The notes: generated by a model from the sequence alone, not told the origin. A stretch of 20,852 nt of DNA from Bacteroidales bacterium UBA3543 (GCA_002376715.1 DFOK01000065.1:1-20852), one strand, 5' to 3'. Positions 1-8,145 are shown, numbered from the stretch's first letter. Numbers and translations: made by a program.

Positions 1-120
1 TGTAGTGTGTAGTGTGTAGTGCGGGTTGTAGGTTAGTGTTGAGTGATACGGGGTACAGGTTGTAGGTTGGTGTTTAAGGGGTGAGGGGTGCGGGTTAGGT
101 TAGTTTTGAGTTATGAGTAT
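1..120. repeat. G/T-rich intergenic repeat element, copy A
   Basis: The plus strand is strongly biased to G and T. It opens with three perfect tandem copies of TGTAGTG (1-21), then the word GGGTTGTAGGTT (23-34), and the word GTACAGGTTGTAGGTT at 53-68. The same words occur in the gap at 18370-18538, where the order TGTAGTG repeats, GTTGYAGGTT, ACGGGGT is preserved on the opposite strand. That makes this one member of a repeat family. The element may continue upstream of the window. It lies 3' of prmC, on the side where a terminator would be expected, but I see no GC-rich hairpin here. Function unknown. Confidence 0.6.
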
Positions 121-200
121 GGGATTATGTATGATACAATATGTTGTTTTTTGTGTTATCTGTTGAATAAAATATTTTACAAAGTTAATAAAAAATGGCG
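121..200. other. A/T-rich spacer downstream of prmC
   Basis: This 80-bp stretch between repeat copy A and the prmC stop codon holds no open reading frame that looks real. It is A/T-rich, with runs of A and T that could act as a weak transcription end for the minus-strand operon. I could not find a stable stem-loop in it. Confidence 0.4.
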
Positions 201-1070
201 TTAAGCTTTGCGAATATATTTAACAAAACGGTCACGACCATTAATATCCTTTAGAACTATGGAGTCAGGGCCGAAAAGAGCAACCACCTCACCGCCGAAA
301 CGTTCATTTATCTCAAAATAACATATACCTCCTTCTCGCAAAAGGGCTCCTGCCCAAGAGTGCAGCGCCCTGAAGAAACGCAGCGGATCTTCATCCGGAA
401 CGAAAAGTGCCATTGCAGGCTCATAGTCAAGGACATTTGGACGCATCTGTGACCGCTCGCTCTCAAGCACATAAGGAGGATTGGAGACAATTAAATCAAA
501 CTGCGGAAGGCCGGCAGGAGGCACTCCAAGCAGATCAGCCCAAAAGAAAACAGGTCTGCATACCGTTCCTTCAGTATTCACCACTTTCTGTTTACATGCA
601 ATTCTAAGGGCTTCGTCGGAGATATCACAACCGAACAACTGTGCCCCGGGCAATTCAGCTGCAAGCGACCAGGCCAGGCATCCTGAACCGGTGCAAATAT
701 CAAGAATGTTGAACTGCTGCCCCTCATCAAGCTCTTTTTCCGACAGGTCATCAATAATTATTTCAAAAAGTTCCTCAGTTTCAGGGCGAGGAATCAGCAC
801 TCCTTCACGTACCTTGAATTTTCTTCCGCCGAATTCGGCGAAACCAAGTACATACTGTAGCGGACGCCATTTAAGCAATTCAGCCAATGCATCATCCAAC
901 ATCTGCTGTTTTGCAGCAGGAATATTCCTCTCCGGTTCCGACAGATAGCAGTACTCAGGTACCTCAAGTTGATGAGACAGCAGCCTTATAGCCATCGACT
1001 TAGCCTCAGCCTCAGGATATAGTTCGGCAAGATCCCGTGTGGCTTGGTCAACAAATCTTTTGAAAGTCAT
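201..1070 (-). CDS. prmC: Peptide chain release factor N5-glutamine methyltransferase PrmC (HemK)
   Basis: PrmC uses S-adenosylmethionine to methylate the glutamine of the GGQ motif in release factors RF1 and RF2, which raises the efficiency of translation termination. The 289-residue product has the family layout. An N-terminal helical domain (about 1-85) docks the release factor. A Rossmann methyltransferase domain follows, with LIPRPETE at 92-99, the SAM-binding loop DICTGSG at 124-130, the acidic end of strand 2 at GCDIS (147-151), and the diagnostic catalytic NPPY at 197-200. Length is normal. The ATG start lies 17 nt after the ddl stop, so it is probably the last gene of a PBP1A-ddl-prmC transcript. 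No independent promoter was seen. PrmC rather than the ribosomal protein L3 methyltransferase PrmB is favoured by the N-terminal domain and motif spacing. Confidence 0.95.
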   Translation of the reverse strand: MTFKRFVDQATRDLAELYPEAEAKSMAIRLLSHQLEVPEYCYLSEPERNIPAAKQQMLDDALAELLKWRPLQYVLGFAEFGGRKFKVREGVLIPRPETEELFEIIIDDLSEKELDEGQQFNILDICTGSGCLAWSLAAELPGAQLFGCDISDEALRIACKQKVVNTEGTVCRPVFFWADLLGVPPAGLPQFDLIVSNPPYVLESERSQMRPNVLDYEPAMALFVPDEDPLRFFRALHSWAGALLREGGICYFEINERFGGEVVALFGPDSIVLKDINGRDRFVKYIRKA

Positions 1071-1087
1071 ATCCGAAAGAAAAATGA

Positions 1088-2098
1088 TCAGGTAATATCT
1101 GCGATACCGGTAATGACCTGCATCATATCCAAACCGGCGGCACGTATCTGCTGGGGCACCAAACTCATCGCCGTCATTCCGGGTACCGTGTTGAGCTCAA
1201 GAAAGACTATACTGCCGTCATCACAGAGGAAATAATCAACCCTGACGATACCTCTACAGCCCAAGCAATCATATATACTGCGTGTAATGGCGGAAATCTC
1301 CTCCACCTTCTCAGGAGCAATATCCGCAGGACAAATTTCATCGCTCAAGCCATTATATTTGGCATCGTAATCAAAAAACGTGTTGTGGGGAATAATCTCC
1401 GTCACAGGCAACGCCACTATATTCTCTCCATCCATAAATGCACCCTGTGTTATCTCACGCCCTCTAATGTAGGTCTCCACCAATACCGTATCGCTATGTC
1501 GGAATGCCAGATTTACCGCATCTTCCAACTCTTCCGCCTTCATAACCTTGCTGACACCGAAACTGCTGCCCCCGGAACAGGGTTTGACAAAAAGAGGCAA
1601 ACCCAACTTCTCCACAATCTTTTTCACGGAAAACCCTTTACCCTTTCTCAGACAGACATCAGGAGCTAATTTGAATCCGCAATCTCGCAGCAATACTTTA
1701 CATATTTGCTTGTCGAAAGCCGAAGCCGAAACGGCCGAAGAAGAGGTAGTAAAGGGCACGCCCATCATCTCAAGATAGCCCTGAAGCACTCCGTTTTCTC
1801 CCGGTGTCCCGTGAATCATTATCATCGCCAAATCAAACTTTCTCTTTTTCCCCTGAAAGGTAAAGGAGAAATCATTTTTATCCACTTGAGCCAATACTGT
1901 CATACCTGCCTCGGGGTTCGATTCGGTAGCCTCTCCGGAGGCTTCTACCACCTGCCACGAAGCACCTTTAAGGAGCACATGATAGACATTGTATTTTGAA
2001 CGGTCGATATAACGGGAAACATTGCGGCCGCTGAGAATGGAAATTCCCACCTCAGCAGAGTCACCGCCATATATAAGTGCAAGATTGCGCTTTGTCAT
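1088..2098 (-). CDS. ddl: D-alanine--D-alanine ligase
   Basis: Ddl is a cytoplasmic ATP-grasp ligase that joins two D-alanines, providing the dipeptide MurF adds to the peptidoglycan precursor. The 336-residue protein shows GGDSAE at 11-16 (E16 is the expected substrate-binding glutamate), HGTPGENG at 96-103, the ATP loop KPCSGGSSFG at 172-181, GREIT at 213-217 and the metal-binding ELN at 301-303. K247-Y248 in DAKY carries the tyrosine found in D-Ala-D-Ala ligases. D-Ala-D-Lac enzymes of the Leuconostoc type have phenylalanine there, so ordinary vancomycin-sensitive termini are expected. The gene starts 15 nt after the PBP stop codon and ends 17 nt before prmC. Pairing it with a penicillin-binding protein puts substrate synthesis and polymerisation on one transcript. 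Length and motifs are complete. Confidence 0.96.
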   Translation of the reverse strand: MTKRNLALIYGGDSAEVGISILSGRNVSRYIDRSKYNVYHVLLKGASWQVVEASGEATESNPEAGMTVLAQVDKNDFSFTFQGKKRKFDLAMIMIHGTPGENGVLQGYLEMMGVPFTTSSSAVSASAFDKQICKVLLRDCGFKLAPDVCLRKGKGFSVKKIVEKLGLPLFVKPCSGGSSFGVSKVMKAEELEDAVNLAFRHSDTVLVETYIRGREITQGAFMDGENIVALPVTEIIPHNTFFDYDAKYNGLSDEICPADIAPEKVEEISAITRSIYDCLGCRGIVRVDYFLCDDGSIVFLELNTVPGMTAMSLVPQQIRAAGLDMMQVITGIADIT

Positions 2099-2113
2099 AA
2101 CATGTGTGAGTTA

Positions 2114-4486
2114 TCAGTTGAAAAAACCTTGATCATCACCGGAAGTGGATACTTTTTCGTTGGACAGATCGCTATCATCTCCTGTGCAGGACAAATCCAT
2201 GCTCCAGCCCAAAGGGGGAACAAAGAGGTCCTCAGGACCCATGCTGATGCTTTCATCGCCATAGACTTTCTGCATGAATATTCCCCATATCGGCAACGCC
2301 ATATTGGATCCGGCACCATATGTCAAACTTTCAAAGTGCACCTGACGATCTTCTGCACCCACCCATACTCCGGCAGTCAGTTTCGGTGTAAAACCGATAA
2401 ACCATCCATCCGACTGATCATTGGTAGTACCGGTTTTACCGGCAATATTGTTGGTCAGACCATATTTCCAGCGGAGACGGCCTGCCGTACCCTCATTGAC
2501 CACACCCTGCATAAGATTGACCATCAGATAGGCGGTAGGATCACTCAATGCCTCTTTTTTGCGGGAGGAAAAATTTGCCAGCACATTGCCGGACTTATCT
2601 TCAATACGATTGACCAGCATCGGAGAGACGTAAACTCCACGACTGGGGAAAGTATTGAAAGCAGCAACCATTTCGTAAACGGAAATATCGCAAGAGCCCA
2701 CACAAAGCGAATAAACAGGGTCCAAATAGGAACTGATACCCATCTTGCGGCACATTTCCACCATCGCCTGCGGACCGAACTGTTTCATAAGATAGGCGGA
2801 AATATTGTTGGAACTGTGTGTCAAACCCCATTTGAGTGTAACTGTCTTGCCTATGTGCTCTGCCCTGTCGGTACTCTTGGGGGTCCAGACTTCATCTCCG
2901 ACAGGAAATGAATAAGGAATGTTGACTACCTTATCGCAAGGTGTAAAACCCTCCTGCATGGCAAGAGTGTAGAGGAAAGGTTTGATGGTAGAGCCTACCT
3001 GACGTTTGCCCTGTCTGGCATTGTCATATTTGAAATAACGGTAGTCCGGACCGCCAACATAGGCCTTGACCTTACCGGTATGCGGTTCCAATGCAATAAA
3101 TGCAGCTCGAAGGAATGATTTGTAATATTTGATGGAATCGTATGGGGTCATCAATGTGTCGATGTAACCCTGCTCATTCCAGGAGAACAGACGCATTTGG
3201 ACCTTCTGTTTAAATGATCTGAGGATTTCCTCCTCACTGACCTCTTCCCTTTTCAGCTGACGGTAGCGATCACTCCACTTAATTGCCTGATTCATCAACA
3301 TTTCACGAATTTCTGGAGTCACATCGTCCGAGAATGGGGCATTGCGTTTACGTCTGAGTTCATTAAAGAAAACCTTTTGTAGATCTTGACCCAGATGCTC
3401 CTTTATGGCATCTTCCGCATATTGCTGCATTCGGGAATCGATTGTAGTATATATGCGGAGTCCCTCCTTGTCAAGGTTGTACTGTGTACCGTCGGGTTTG
3501 AGGTTTTTGTTGAGCCAACCATAGAGCGGATCCTCAATCCAAAGAGTAGAATCAGCCACATAATCCTCCTTCTGCCTATAGGAAGAGCGTTGAGGCTCGT
3601 TTGCGTTCATATAACGGCGGAGCATATCCCGATAATATGAACCAAGACCCGCATTGTGGTCCTGTTGCCTGTAGGAAAGCACAATGGGTATCTGTACTAT
3701 GGAATCATATTGTGCGGAAGAAATATAGTCGTACTTTTCCATCTGCCTGAGTACGTGATTGCGGCGTTTGAGAGAATTCTCAGGATTAATGGCAGGATTG
3801 TATCTGGTAGGTTTGTTAACCATTCCGACCAGACAGGCACTCTCTTCGACCGTAAGATCGCTCACATCCTTATCGAAGAATGTTGCAGCTGCCGATTTGA
3901 CCCCATAAGCGTTGCTGCCGAAGAATATGGCATTGAGGTACATCGTCACGATCTCATTCTTTGTATAGTTGCGCTCGAGCTTGACTGCGGTAATCCACTC
4001 TTTGATTTTTATGGTGACAAGTTTGATGAATTTACCACCCGGGATGCGACTTGACACATCCTGGCGGGGATAAAGGGTCTTGGCCAGCTGCTGGGTAATC
4101 GTGCTGCCTCCGCCCTGACTCGAGTCTCCCATGATCAGTGTTTTGACCACAACTCGGGCAAGACCCCTGAAATCTATGCCCGAATGGCGACGGAAACGAG
4201 CATCTTCAGTAGAGATAGCCGCATTGACCAGATGAGGCGGGAATTCCTCAAAAGAAACATATGAGCGATTTTCCACATGATAGGTATTGATAACCTTACC
4301 ATCTTCGGAAATAAGTTCCGTTGCCAGATTGCTCTTGGGGTCTTCAAGCTCCTCAAATGAGGGAATATGGGCGAAAAAGGCCACTCCGACGACAAAGAGG
4401 AAAAAAAGTGCGAAGGGTGTCATTATTATCCACCAAAACCACTTCAAAAACCTCTTCCGGTTGACCGATTTTTTATTTTTCGTCAT
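2114..4486 (-). CDS. Class A (bifunctional) penicillin-binding protein, PBP1A type
   Basis: A membrane-anchored enzyme that polymerises lipid II (glycosyltransferase family 51) and cross-links the stem peptides (transpeptidase). The start is set at the ATG giving MTKNKK, 790 residues. The open frame runs 79 codons further upstream, but that would overlap topA and its promoter. Residues 1-12 are a basic cytoplasmic tail, and 13-38 a single transmembrane helix. The GT51 domain has ISTEDARF at 91-98 (catalytic Glu at 94) and GGSTITQQLAKTL at 126-138. A long linker region (about 265-455) is rich in charged residues. The transpeptidase has GSTIKP with nucleophile S499 and K502, SSN at 558-560, and KTGT at 684-687. 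It is the first gene of the minus-strand group with ddl and prmC. PBP1A versus another class A subtype cannot be settled here, so no symbol is given. Confidence 0.94.
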   Translation of the reverse strand: MTKNKKSVNRKRFLKWFWWIIMTPFALFFLFVVGVAFFAHIPSFEELEDPKSNLATELISEDGKVINTYHVENRSYVSFEEFPPHLVNAAISTEDARFRRHSGIDFRGLARVVVKTLIMGDSSQGGGSTITQQLAKTLYPRQDVSSRIPGGKFIKLVTIKIKEWITAVKLERNYTKNEIVTMYLNAIFFGSNAYGVKSAAATFFDKDVSDLTVEESACLVGMVNKPTRYNPAINPENSLKRRNHVLRQMEKYDYISSAQYDSIVQIPIVLSYRQQDHNAGLGSYYRDMLRRYMNANEPQRSSYRQKEDYVADSTLWIEDPLYGWLNKNLKPDGTQYNLDKEGLRIYTTIDSRMQQYAEDAIKEHLGQDLQKVFFNELRRKRNAPFSDDVTPEIREMLMNQAIKWSDRYRQLKREEVSEEEILRSFKQKVQMRLFSWNEQGYIDTLMTPYDSIKYYKSFLRAAFIALEPHTGKVKAYVGGPDYRYFKYDNARQGKRQVGSTIKPFLYTLAMQEGFTPCDKVVNIPYSFPVGDEVWTPKSTDRAEHIGKTVTLKWGLTHSSNNISAYLMKQFGPQAMVEMCRKMGISSYLDPVYSLCVGSCDISVYEMVAAFNTFPSRGVYVSPMLVNRIEDKSGNVLANFSSRKKEALSDPTAYLMVNLMQGVVNEGTAGRLRWKYGLTNNIAGKTGTTNDQSDGWFIGFTPKLTAGVWVGAEDRQVHFESLTYGAGSNMALPIWGIFMQKVYGDESISMGPEDLFVPPLGWSMDLSCTGDDSDLSNEKVSTSGDDQGFFN

Positions 4487-4508
4487 AGATATAAATGTTT
4501 CGACCGTG

Positions 4509-4516
4509 CAAAAATA
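4509..4516 (-). promoter_or_regulatory. Bacteroidota -7 element for the PBP-ddl-prmC operon
   Basis: On the minus strand this reads TATTTTTG, a full match to the TAnnTTTG consensus of the primary sigma factor in Bacteroides-type organisms. It lies 22 nt before the PBP start, implying a leader of roughly 18 nt. A good TTTG -33 box at the expected distance was not seen. The identical octamer precedes ispD. Confidence 0.5.
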
Positions 4517-4526
4517 GCAATTAAAA

Positions 4527-4559
4527 TTTGGATAATTAATTTCTTTATCCCTTACTTTG
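4527..4559 (+). promoter_or_regulatory. Bacteroidota-type promoter of topA
   Basis: A TTTG -33 box lies at 4527-4530. It is followed after 21 nt by TTACTTTG at 4552-4559, seven of eight positions to the TTTG-N19-21-TAnnTTTG pattern counting the n positions as free. The start codon follows 27 nt later. It is back to back with the PBP promoter, so the two units share about 100 bp of control DNA. Confidence 0.5.
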
Positions 4560-4586
4560 CATTTCAGTTTGAAAAGAATTAGGAAT

Positions 4587-6878
4587 ATGGGAGAGAATCT
4601 GGTAATTGTAGAGTCGCCTGCCAAGGCCAAGACCATTGAGAAATTTTTGGGAAAAGGTTTTACTGTAAAGTCTAGTTTCGGGCACATACTGGATCTTAAG
4701 AAAAAAGATCTGGGAATTGACATCGAAAATGGCTTTGAACCTCAATACGAAGTACCCAAGGATAAGAAAAAAGTTGTTTCCGATCTGACCGCTGCCGCAA
4801 AAAAAGCCGATAGGGTATGGCTCGCATCGGATGAAGACCGCGAAGGAGAGGCTATTGCCTGGCATTTGCAGCAGACGTTGAAGATCCCGGCAGAAAAAAG
4901 CCGGCGCATCGTCTTTCACGAAATTACAAAAAATGCCATACTGGATGCCATAGATAATCCTCGTGACATTGACTCCAACCTTGTCATGGCCCAACAGGCG
5001 CGCAGGGTACTCGATCGTCTGGTAGGATTTGAACTCTCGCCAATTCTCTGGAAAAAGATCCAACCCAAACTCTCAGCCGGACGTGTTCAATCTGTGGCAG
5101 TGAGGTTGATTGTGGATAGGGAAAGAGAAATTTCCTCATTCGAGGCTCAACGTTACTTCAGGGTAGAGGGTATATTTATCCCGGAGGGGTCCAATGCACG
5201 CGTAAAAGGTGTTCTTGATAAAAAATTCTCCACCATGGAAGAGGCCAAAGCCTTCCTTGAGCACTGCAAAGGATGCTCTTTTGACATTTCCTCAATAGAA
5301 AAAAAGGAGATAACACGCACTCCGGCGCCTCCCTTTACCACATCGGCTCTCCAGCAGGAGGCCTCCAGAAAACTGGGATTATCGGTAAGCCAGACAATGG
5401 TCATTGCACAGAGACTTTACGAGAGCGGACTCATCACCTATATGCGTACCGACTCAACCAACCTCTCATCTTTGGCGCTTGGCACTGCGAAAGAGACCAT
5501 CACCTCGATGTATGGTTCGGAATACTCCCAACCACGCAACTACAAGACAAAAACCAAAGGAGCACAGGAGGCACACGAGGCCATCCGCCCCACTTACATA
5601 TCCAACACCTCCATAGAAGGCAACGCCAACGAAAAGAGGCTCTACTCGCTGATTTGGAAGAGGACAATAGCCTCACAAATGGCTGACGCGCGTCTCGAAA
5701 AGACCGACATCACCATCTCCGGAGACCGTATAAGAGAAAAGTTTCTAGTACAGGGCGAACAAATACTTTTTGACGGATTCCTAAAAGTCTATATCGAAGG
5801 ACGTGACGATGAGGATGAGAGCGAAAAAGCCACTTTACTGCCCCATCTTAACGTCGGACAGATGATGACCGATGAGAGCATCACCGCTACCGAAAAATTC
5901 ACCCAGAGGCCTCAGCGCTACAGCGAGGCGAGCCTGGTCAGAAAACTTGAAGAACTCGGCATAGGCCGTCCTTCCACCTATGCACCAACCATCTCCACCA
6001 TCCTCAAAAGAGGTTATGTCATCAAAGGAGACAAGCCAGGCACTCCCAGGGATTACCTTGAGATCACCCTCAGCAAAGGCACCATAACCTCCACGGTCAA
6101 AAACGAAATTGTCGGTCGCGAAAAGAACAGACTTTGTCCCGAAAACATCGGAATGTTGGTGACGGACTTCCTTTCAGCCAACTTCCCGGACATTCTCGAT
6201 TACGGCTTCACTGCCAAGGTAGAAGCAGATTTTGACAATATAGCCAAAGGTCTTCTGGTTTGGAATGAGGTAATAAGCGACTTTTATGAACCCTTCCACG
6301 AAAAAGTGACCAATGCTCTTGAGGACAGAACTTATACCAATGTGGAAAAACACCTTGGCACCGATCCTGTTACCGGAAAACCGATTATCGCCCGAATGGG
6401 ACGCTTCGGCCCGCTGGTACAGAGAGGCAGCAACGAGGACCCGGACAAACAATTCGTCAGCCTAAAGAAGGGTCAATTAATAGAGGAAATTACTCTCGAG
6501 GATGCTCTTCAACTCCTCAAACTTCCTCGCACTATCGGCGTGCATGAAGGGAAAACCATCACAACAGCTATCGGCCGTTTCGGACCTTACATCAGAATAG
6601 ATTCTACCTTCATCTCTCTGCCCAAGGAACTTGACCCCTATACCGTTACCATGGACGATGCGGTACAATTGATTGCAGAGAATGAACGCAAGGAGAGTCA
6701 AAAACTGATAGCTGAATTTCCTGAGCACAAAATCCAGATCCTCAACGGCCGTTACGGACCCTATATAAAACAGGGTAAAAATAACTACAAAATTCCTCGC
6801 GGTACCGATCCATCTACTCTCAATATAGCTGATTGTCTGGCGATTGTAGAGAAAGAGAATTTAAAAAAGTCGAAATAG
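4587..6878 (+). CDS. topA: DNA topoisomerase I (type IA)
   Basis: TopA relaxes negative supercoils by cutting one DNA strand through a 5'-phosphotyrosine. The start at MGENLVIVESPAK (763 residues) is chosen over an ATG ten codons upstream because family members begin at this TOPRIM strand, and the upstream ATG sits on the predicted -7 element. The TOPRIM domain runs from residue 4, with E9 and the metal-binding DEDRE at 82-86. The active-site tyrosine is Y285 in ITYMRTDS. The C-terminal part has no cysteine zinc fingers. It carries three copies of the topoisomerase C-terminal repeat with cores RMGRFGPLV (603-611), AIGRFGPYI (661-669) and LNGRYGPYI (719-727), each followed by a DA-L/DC-L type helix. 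Complete and intact. Confidence 0.97.
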   Translation: MGENLVIVESPAKAKTIEKFLGKGFTVKSSFGHILDLKKKDLGIDIENGFEPQYEVPKDKKKVVSDLTAAAKKADRVWLASDEDREGEAIAWHLQQTLKIPAEKSRRIVFHEITKNAILDAIDNPRDIDSNLVMAQQARRVLDRLVGFELSPILWKKIQPKLSAGRVQSVAVRLIVDREREISSFEAQRYFRVEGIFIPEGSNARVKGVLDKKFSTMEEAKAFLEHCKGCSFDISSIEKKEITRTPAPPFTTSALQQEASRKLGLSVSQTMVIAQRLYESGLITYMRTDSTNLSSLALGTAKETITSMYGSEYSQPRNYKTKTKGAQEAHEAIRPTYISNTSIEGNANEKRLYSLIWKRTIASQMADARLEKTDITISGDRIREKFLVQGEQILFDGFLKVYIEGRDDEDESEKATLLPHLNVGQMMTDESITATEKFTQRPQRYSEASLVRKLEELGIGRPSTYAPTISTILKRGYVIKGDKPGTPRDYLEITLSKGTITSTVKNEIVGREKNRLCPENIGMLVTDFLSANFPDILDYGFTAKVEADFDNIAKGLLVWNEVISDFYEPFHEKVTNALEDRTYTNVEKHLGTDPVTGKPIIARMGRFGPLVQRGSNEDPDKQFVSLKKGQLIEEITLEDALQLLKLPRTIGVHEGKTITTAIGRFGPYIRIDSTFISLPKELDPYTVTMDDAVQLIAENERKESQKLIAEFPEHKIQILNGRYGPYIKQGKNNYKIPRGTDPSTLNIADCLAIVEKENLKKSK

Positions 6879-6912
6879 GTTACAAATTATAACCAACATA
6901 TCGATTTTTTCG

Positions 6913-6920
6913 TATATTTG
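6913..6920 (+). promoter_or_regulatory. Bacteroidota -7 element for the Lrp/AsnC gene
   Basis: TATATTTG matches TAnnTTTG at every fixed position and stands 17 nt before the ATG, implying a leader of about 12 nt. No clear TTTG -33 box is present upstream. The downstream palindromic half-words (CAATTAAAATTG, 6921-6932) lie where the transcript would start and could be an autoregulatory operator, though this is only a guess. Confidence 0.5.
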
Positions 6921-6937
6921 CAATTAAAATTGCTGTT

Positions 6938-7429
6938 ATGACTACTTATCAGATTGATCAGATTGATCAGAAAATCCTCTCATTTCTCGTCAAAAATGCG
7001 AGAATGCCCTTTCTTGAGATAGCGCGTGAGTGCGGAGTATCGGGAGCGGCCATACATCAAAGAGTCAAAAAAATGGAAAGCATGGGTATCATCACCGGTT
7101 CCACTTTACTGGTAAAACCCAAGGCTCTCGGACTCAATGTATGTGCCTTCGTCGGAGTCTCACTCGCTCAGGCCAACAGTTATCCGCAGGTTGTAGAAGC
7201 TCTCAAGGAGATGTCGGAAGTTGTAGAGTGCCATTTCATAACAGGTAACCATGCACTTCTACTAAAAATCTACTGTTTCGACCACGACCATCTGATGGAA
7301 ATTCTGGTTAATACCATTCAGAATATTCCCAGTGTCATGAAGACGGAGACCTGGGTTTCCCTCGACCAGGCAATTGAACGCCAGGTATGGGTAAAGGATT
7401 ATCCTAACGCTTCTCCCCACGGAAAATAG
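6938..7429 (+). CDS. Lrp/AsnC family transcriptional regulator
   Basis: A small DNA-binding protein of the feast/famine type, expected to form dimers or octamers and to sense an amino acid or related metabolite. The 163-residue product has an N-terminal winged helix-turn-helix (about 7-60). It starts from the family's leading DQIDQKIL helix, with FLEIARECGVSGAAIHQRV at 25-43 as the recognition part. A C-terminal ligand-binding RAM domain (about 67-150) includes EVVECHFITGNHALLLKIY at 94-112. It is a one-gene unit with its own -7 element, following topA after a 59-nt gap. Its last 26 nt overlap the 3' end of ispD on the other strand. Near the start, a 9-nt word (CAGATTGAT) is repeated in tandem, encoding QIDQID. 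The target genes and effector cannot be told from sequence. Confidence 0.93.
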   Translation: MTTYQIDQIDQKILSFLVKNARMPFLEIARECGVSGAAIHQRVKKMESMGIITGSTLLVKPKALGLNVCAFVGVSLAQANSYPQVVEALKEMSEVVECHFITGNHALLLKIYCFDHDHLMEILVNTIQNIPSVMKTETWVSLDQAIERQVWVKDYPNASPHGK

Positions 7430-8087
7430 CCTTGGCAACTGCCAGATCTTCCGGAGTAGTAATCTTTATATTGCTGCTGAGACCCTCACAAATTGAAACT
7501 TTATGCCCCAGATACTCCACTACTGAGGCGTCATCGGTGAAAAGAGGATTATAGGGTTGAGAGTATGCCTCTTTAACCAATTCCGAATAAAATATCTGAG
7601 GAGTCTGTACAAGACGATAACGGGAGCGGTCTACCGCTGTCGATGTTCCGTCAGGTCCGATTTCGCGCAACGACTCAACAGGCGGAATTACCGGCACCAG
7701 AGCATTACACTCCTCCATCTTTTCAAACATTGACCTGATAAAATCCGACGTTACAAAAGGACGGACTCCATCATGAATGGCCACTATGGCCCCATTGGGC
7801 ACATATTTAAGAGCATTCTGAACGGAATGAAACCTTGTTATGCCACCGGAGGGCATGATATAACGCTTTAAAAAACCGGTACGATTGCAATATTCCTTCC
7901 AGTACTCCTTTTCTCCGGAAGGCAATACCACGATGATATCGATGTCATCAAAGCTCTCCATGAAGCGCTCGATTGTGTGTCTGAGAATCGGTTTTCCCTC
8001 AATCTCAATGAATTGTTTAGGAATATCATATCCCATTCTCAGCCCTTGGCCTCCGGCTAGTATAACGGCATAATAGCGTCTATTCAT
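7404..8087 (-). CDS. ispD: 2-C-methyl-D-erythritol 4-phosphate cytidylyltransferase
   Basis: IspD transfers CMP from CTP to methylerythritol phosphate, the third step of the non-mevalonate isoprenoid pathway that feeds undecaprenyl phosphate and menaquinone side chains. The start is the ATG giving MNRRYY (227 residues). A TTG three codons upstream is in frame but less likely. Visible motifs are the CTP loop ILAGGQGLRMG (9-19, with R17), PKQ at 23-25 (K24), IHDGVRPF at 104-111, R157 in RSRYRLVQTPQ, the FTDDAS loop at 183-188, and NIKITTPEDL at 206-215 (K208). The loop has Ala-Gly-Gly where many homologues have Ala-Ala-Gly. A ribitol-phosphate cytidylyltransferase (TarI) is the main alternative. 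The neighbourhood holds no teichoic acid genes, so IspD is favoured. Confidence 0.92.
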   Translation of the reverse strand: MNRRYYAVILAGGQGLRMGYDIPKQFIEIEGKPILRHTIERFMESFDDIDIIVVLPSGEKEYWKEYCNRTGFLKRYIMPSGGITRFHSVQNALKYVPNGAIVAIHDGVRPFVTSDFIRSMFEKMEECNALVPVIPPVESLREIGPDGTSTAVDRSRYRLVQTPQIFYSELVKEAYSQPYNPLFTDDASVVEYLGHKVSICEGLSSNIKITTPEDLAVAKAIFRGEKR

Positions 8088-8106
8088 TACTTTCAAAATT
8101 ATACTG

Positions 8107-8114
8107 CAAAAATA
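8107..8114 (-). promoter_or_regulatory. Bacteroidota -7 element for ispD
   Basis: The minus strand reads TATTTTTG, the same octamer as before the PBP gene and a full TAnnTTTG match, 19 nt before the ispD ATG. The likely leader is about 15 nt. It sits back to back with the purH element within a 92-bp gap, so the two transcripts start about 40-50 bp apart in opposite directions. Confidence 0.5.
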
Positions 8115-8137
8115 GCCGAAAATCCCGTTATTATTAC

Positions 8138-8145
8138 TAAATTTG
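8138..8145 (+). promoter_or_regulatory. Bacteroidota -7 element for purH and the mre cluster
   Basis: TAAATTTG is a full match to TAnnTTTG, 34 nt before the purH ATG, giving a leader of about 30 nt. No good TTTG -33 box is visible. If the tight spacing of the next genes reflects one operon, this promoter drives purH through rodA. Confidence 0.45.

Noticed and set aside
1..21. Tandem units at the window start as a CRISPR array
   Set aside because: The units are 7 nt with no spacers, and no cas gene is nearby.
2102..2911. A 269-codon open frame on the plus strand opposite the PBP gene
   Set aside because: It lies wholly antisense to the well-supported transpeptidase coding sequence, has no family-like motifs, and begins in the ddl-PBP gap by chance.
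4557..4586. Upstream ATG of topA adding ten residues
   Set aside because: It sits on the predicted -7 element and adds residues outside the conserved TOPRIM start.
4487..4723. A 79-codon N-terminal extension of the class A PBP frame
   Set aside because: It would overlap topA and both promoters, its sequence is unlike a signal or anchor region, and MTKNKK followed by a membrane helix is the normal class A PBP start.
6941..6975. Tandem 9-bp word near the start of the Lrp-type gene as a regulatory repeat
   Set aside because: It is in frame and encodes QIDQID in the family's normal leading helix; two copies are too few to argue for more than chance duplication.
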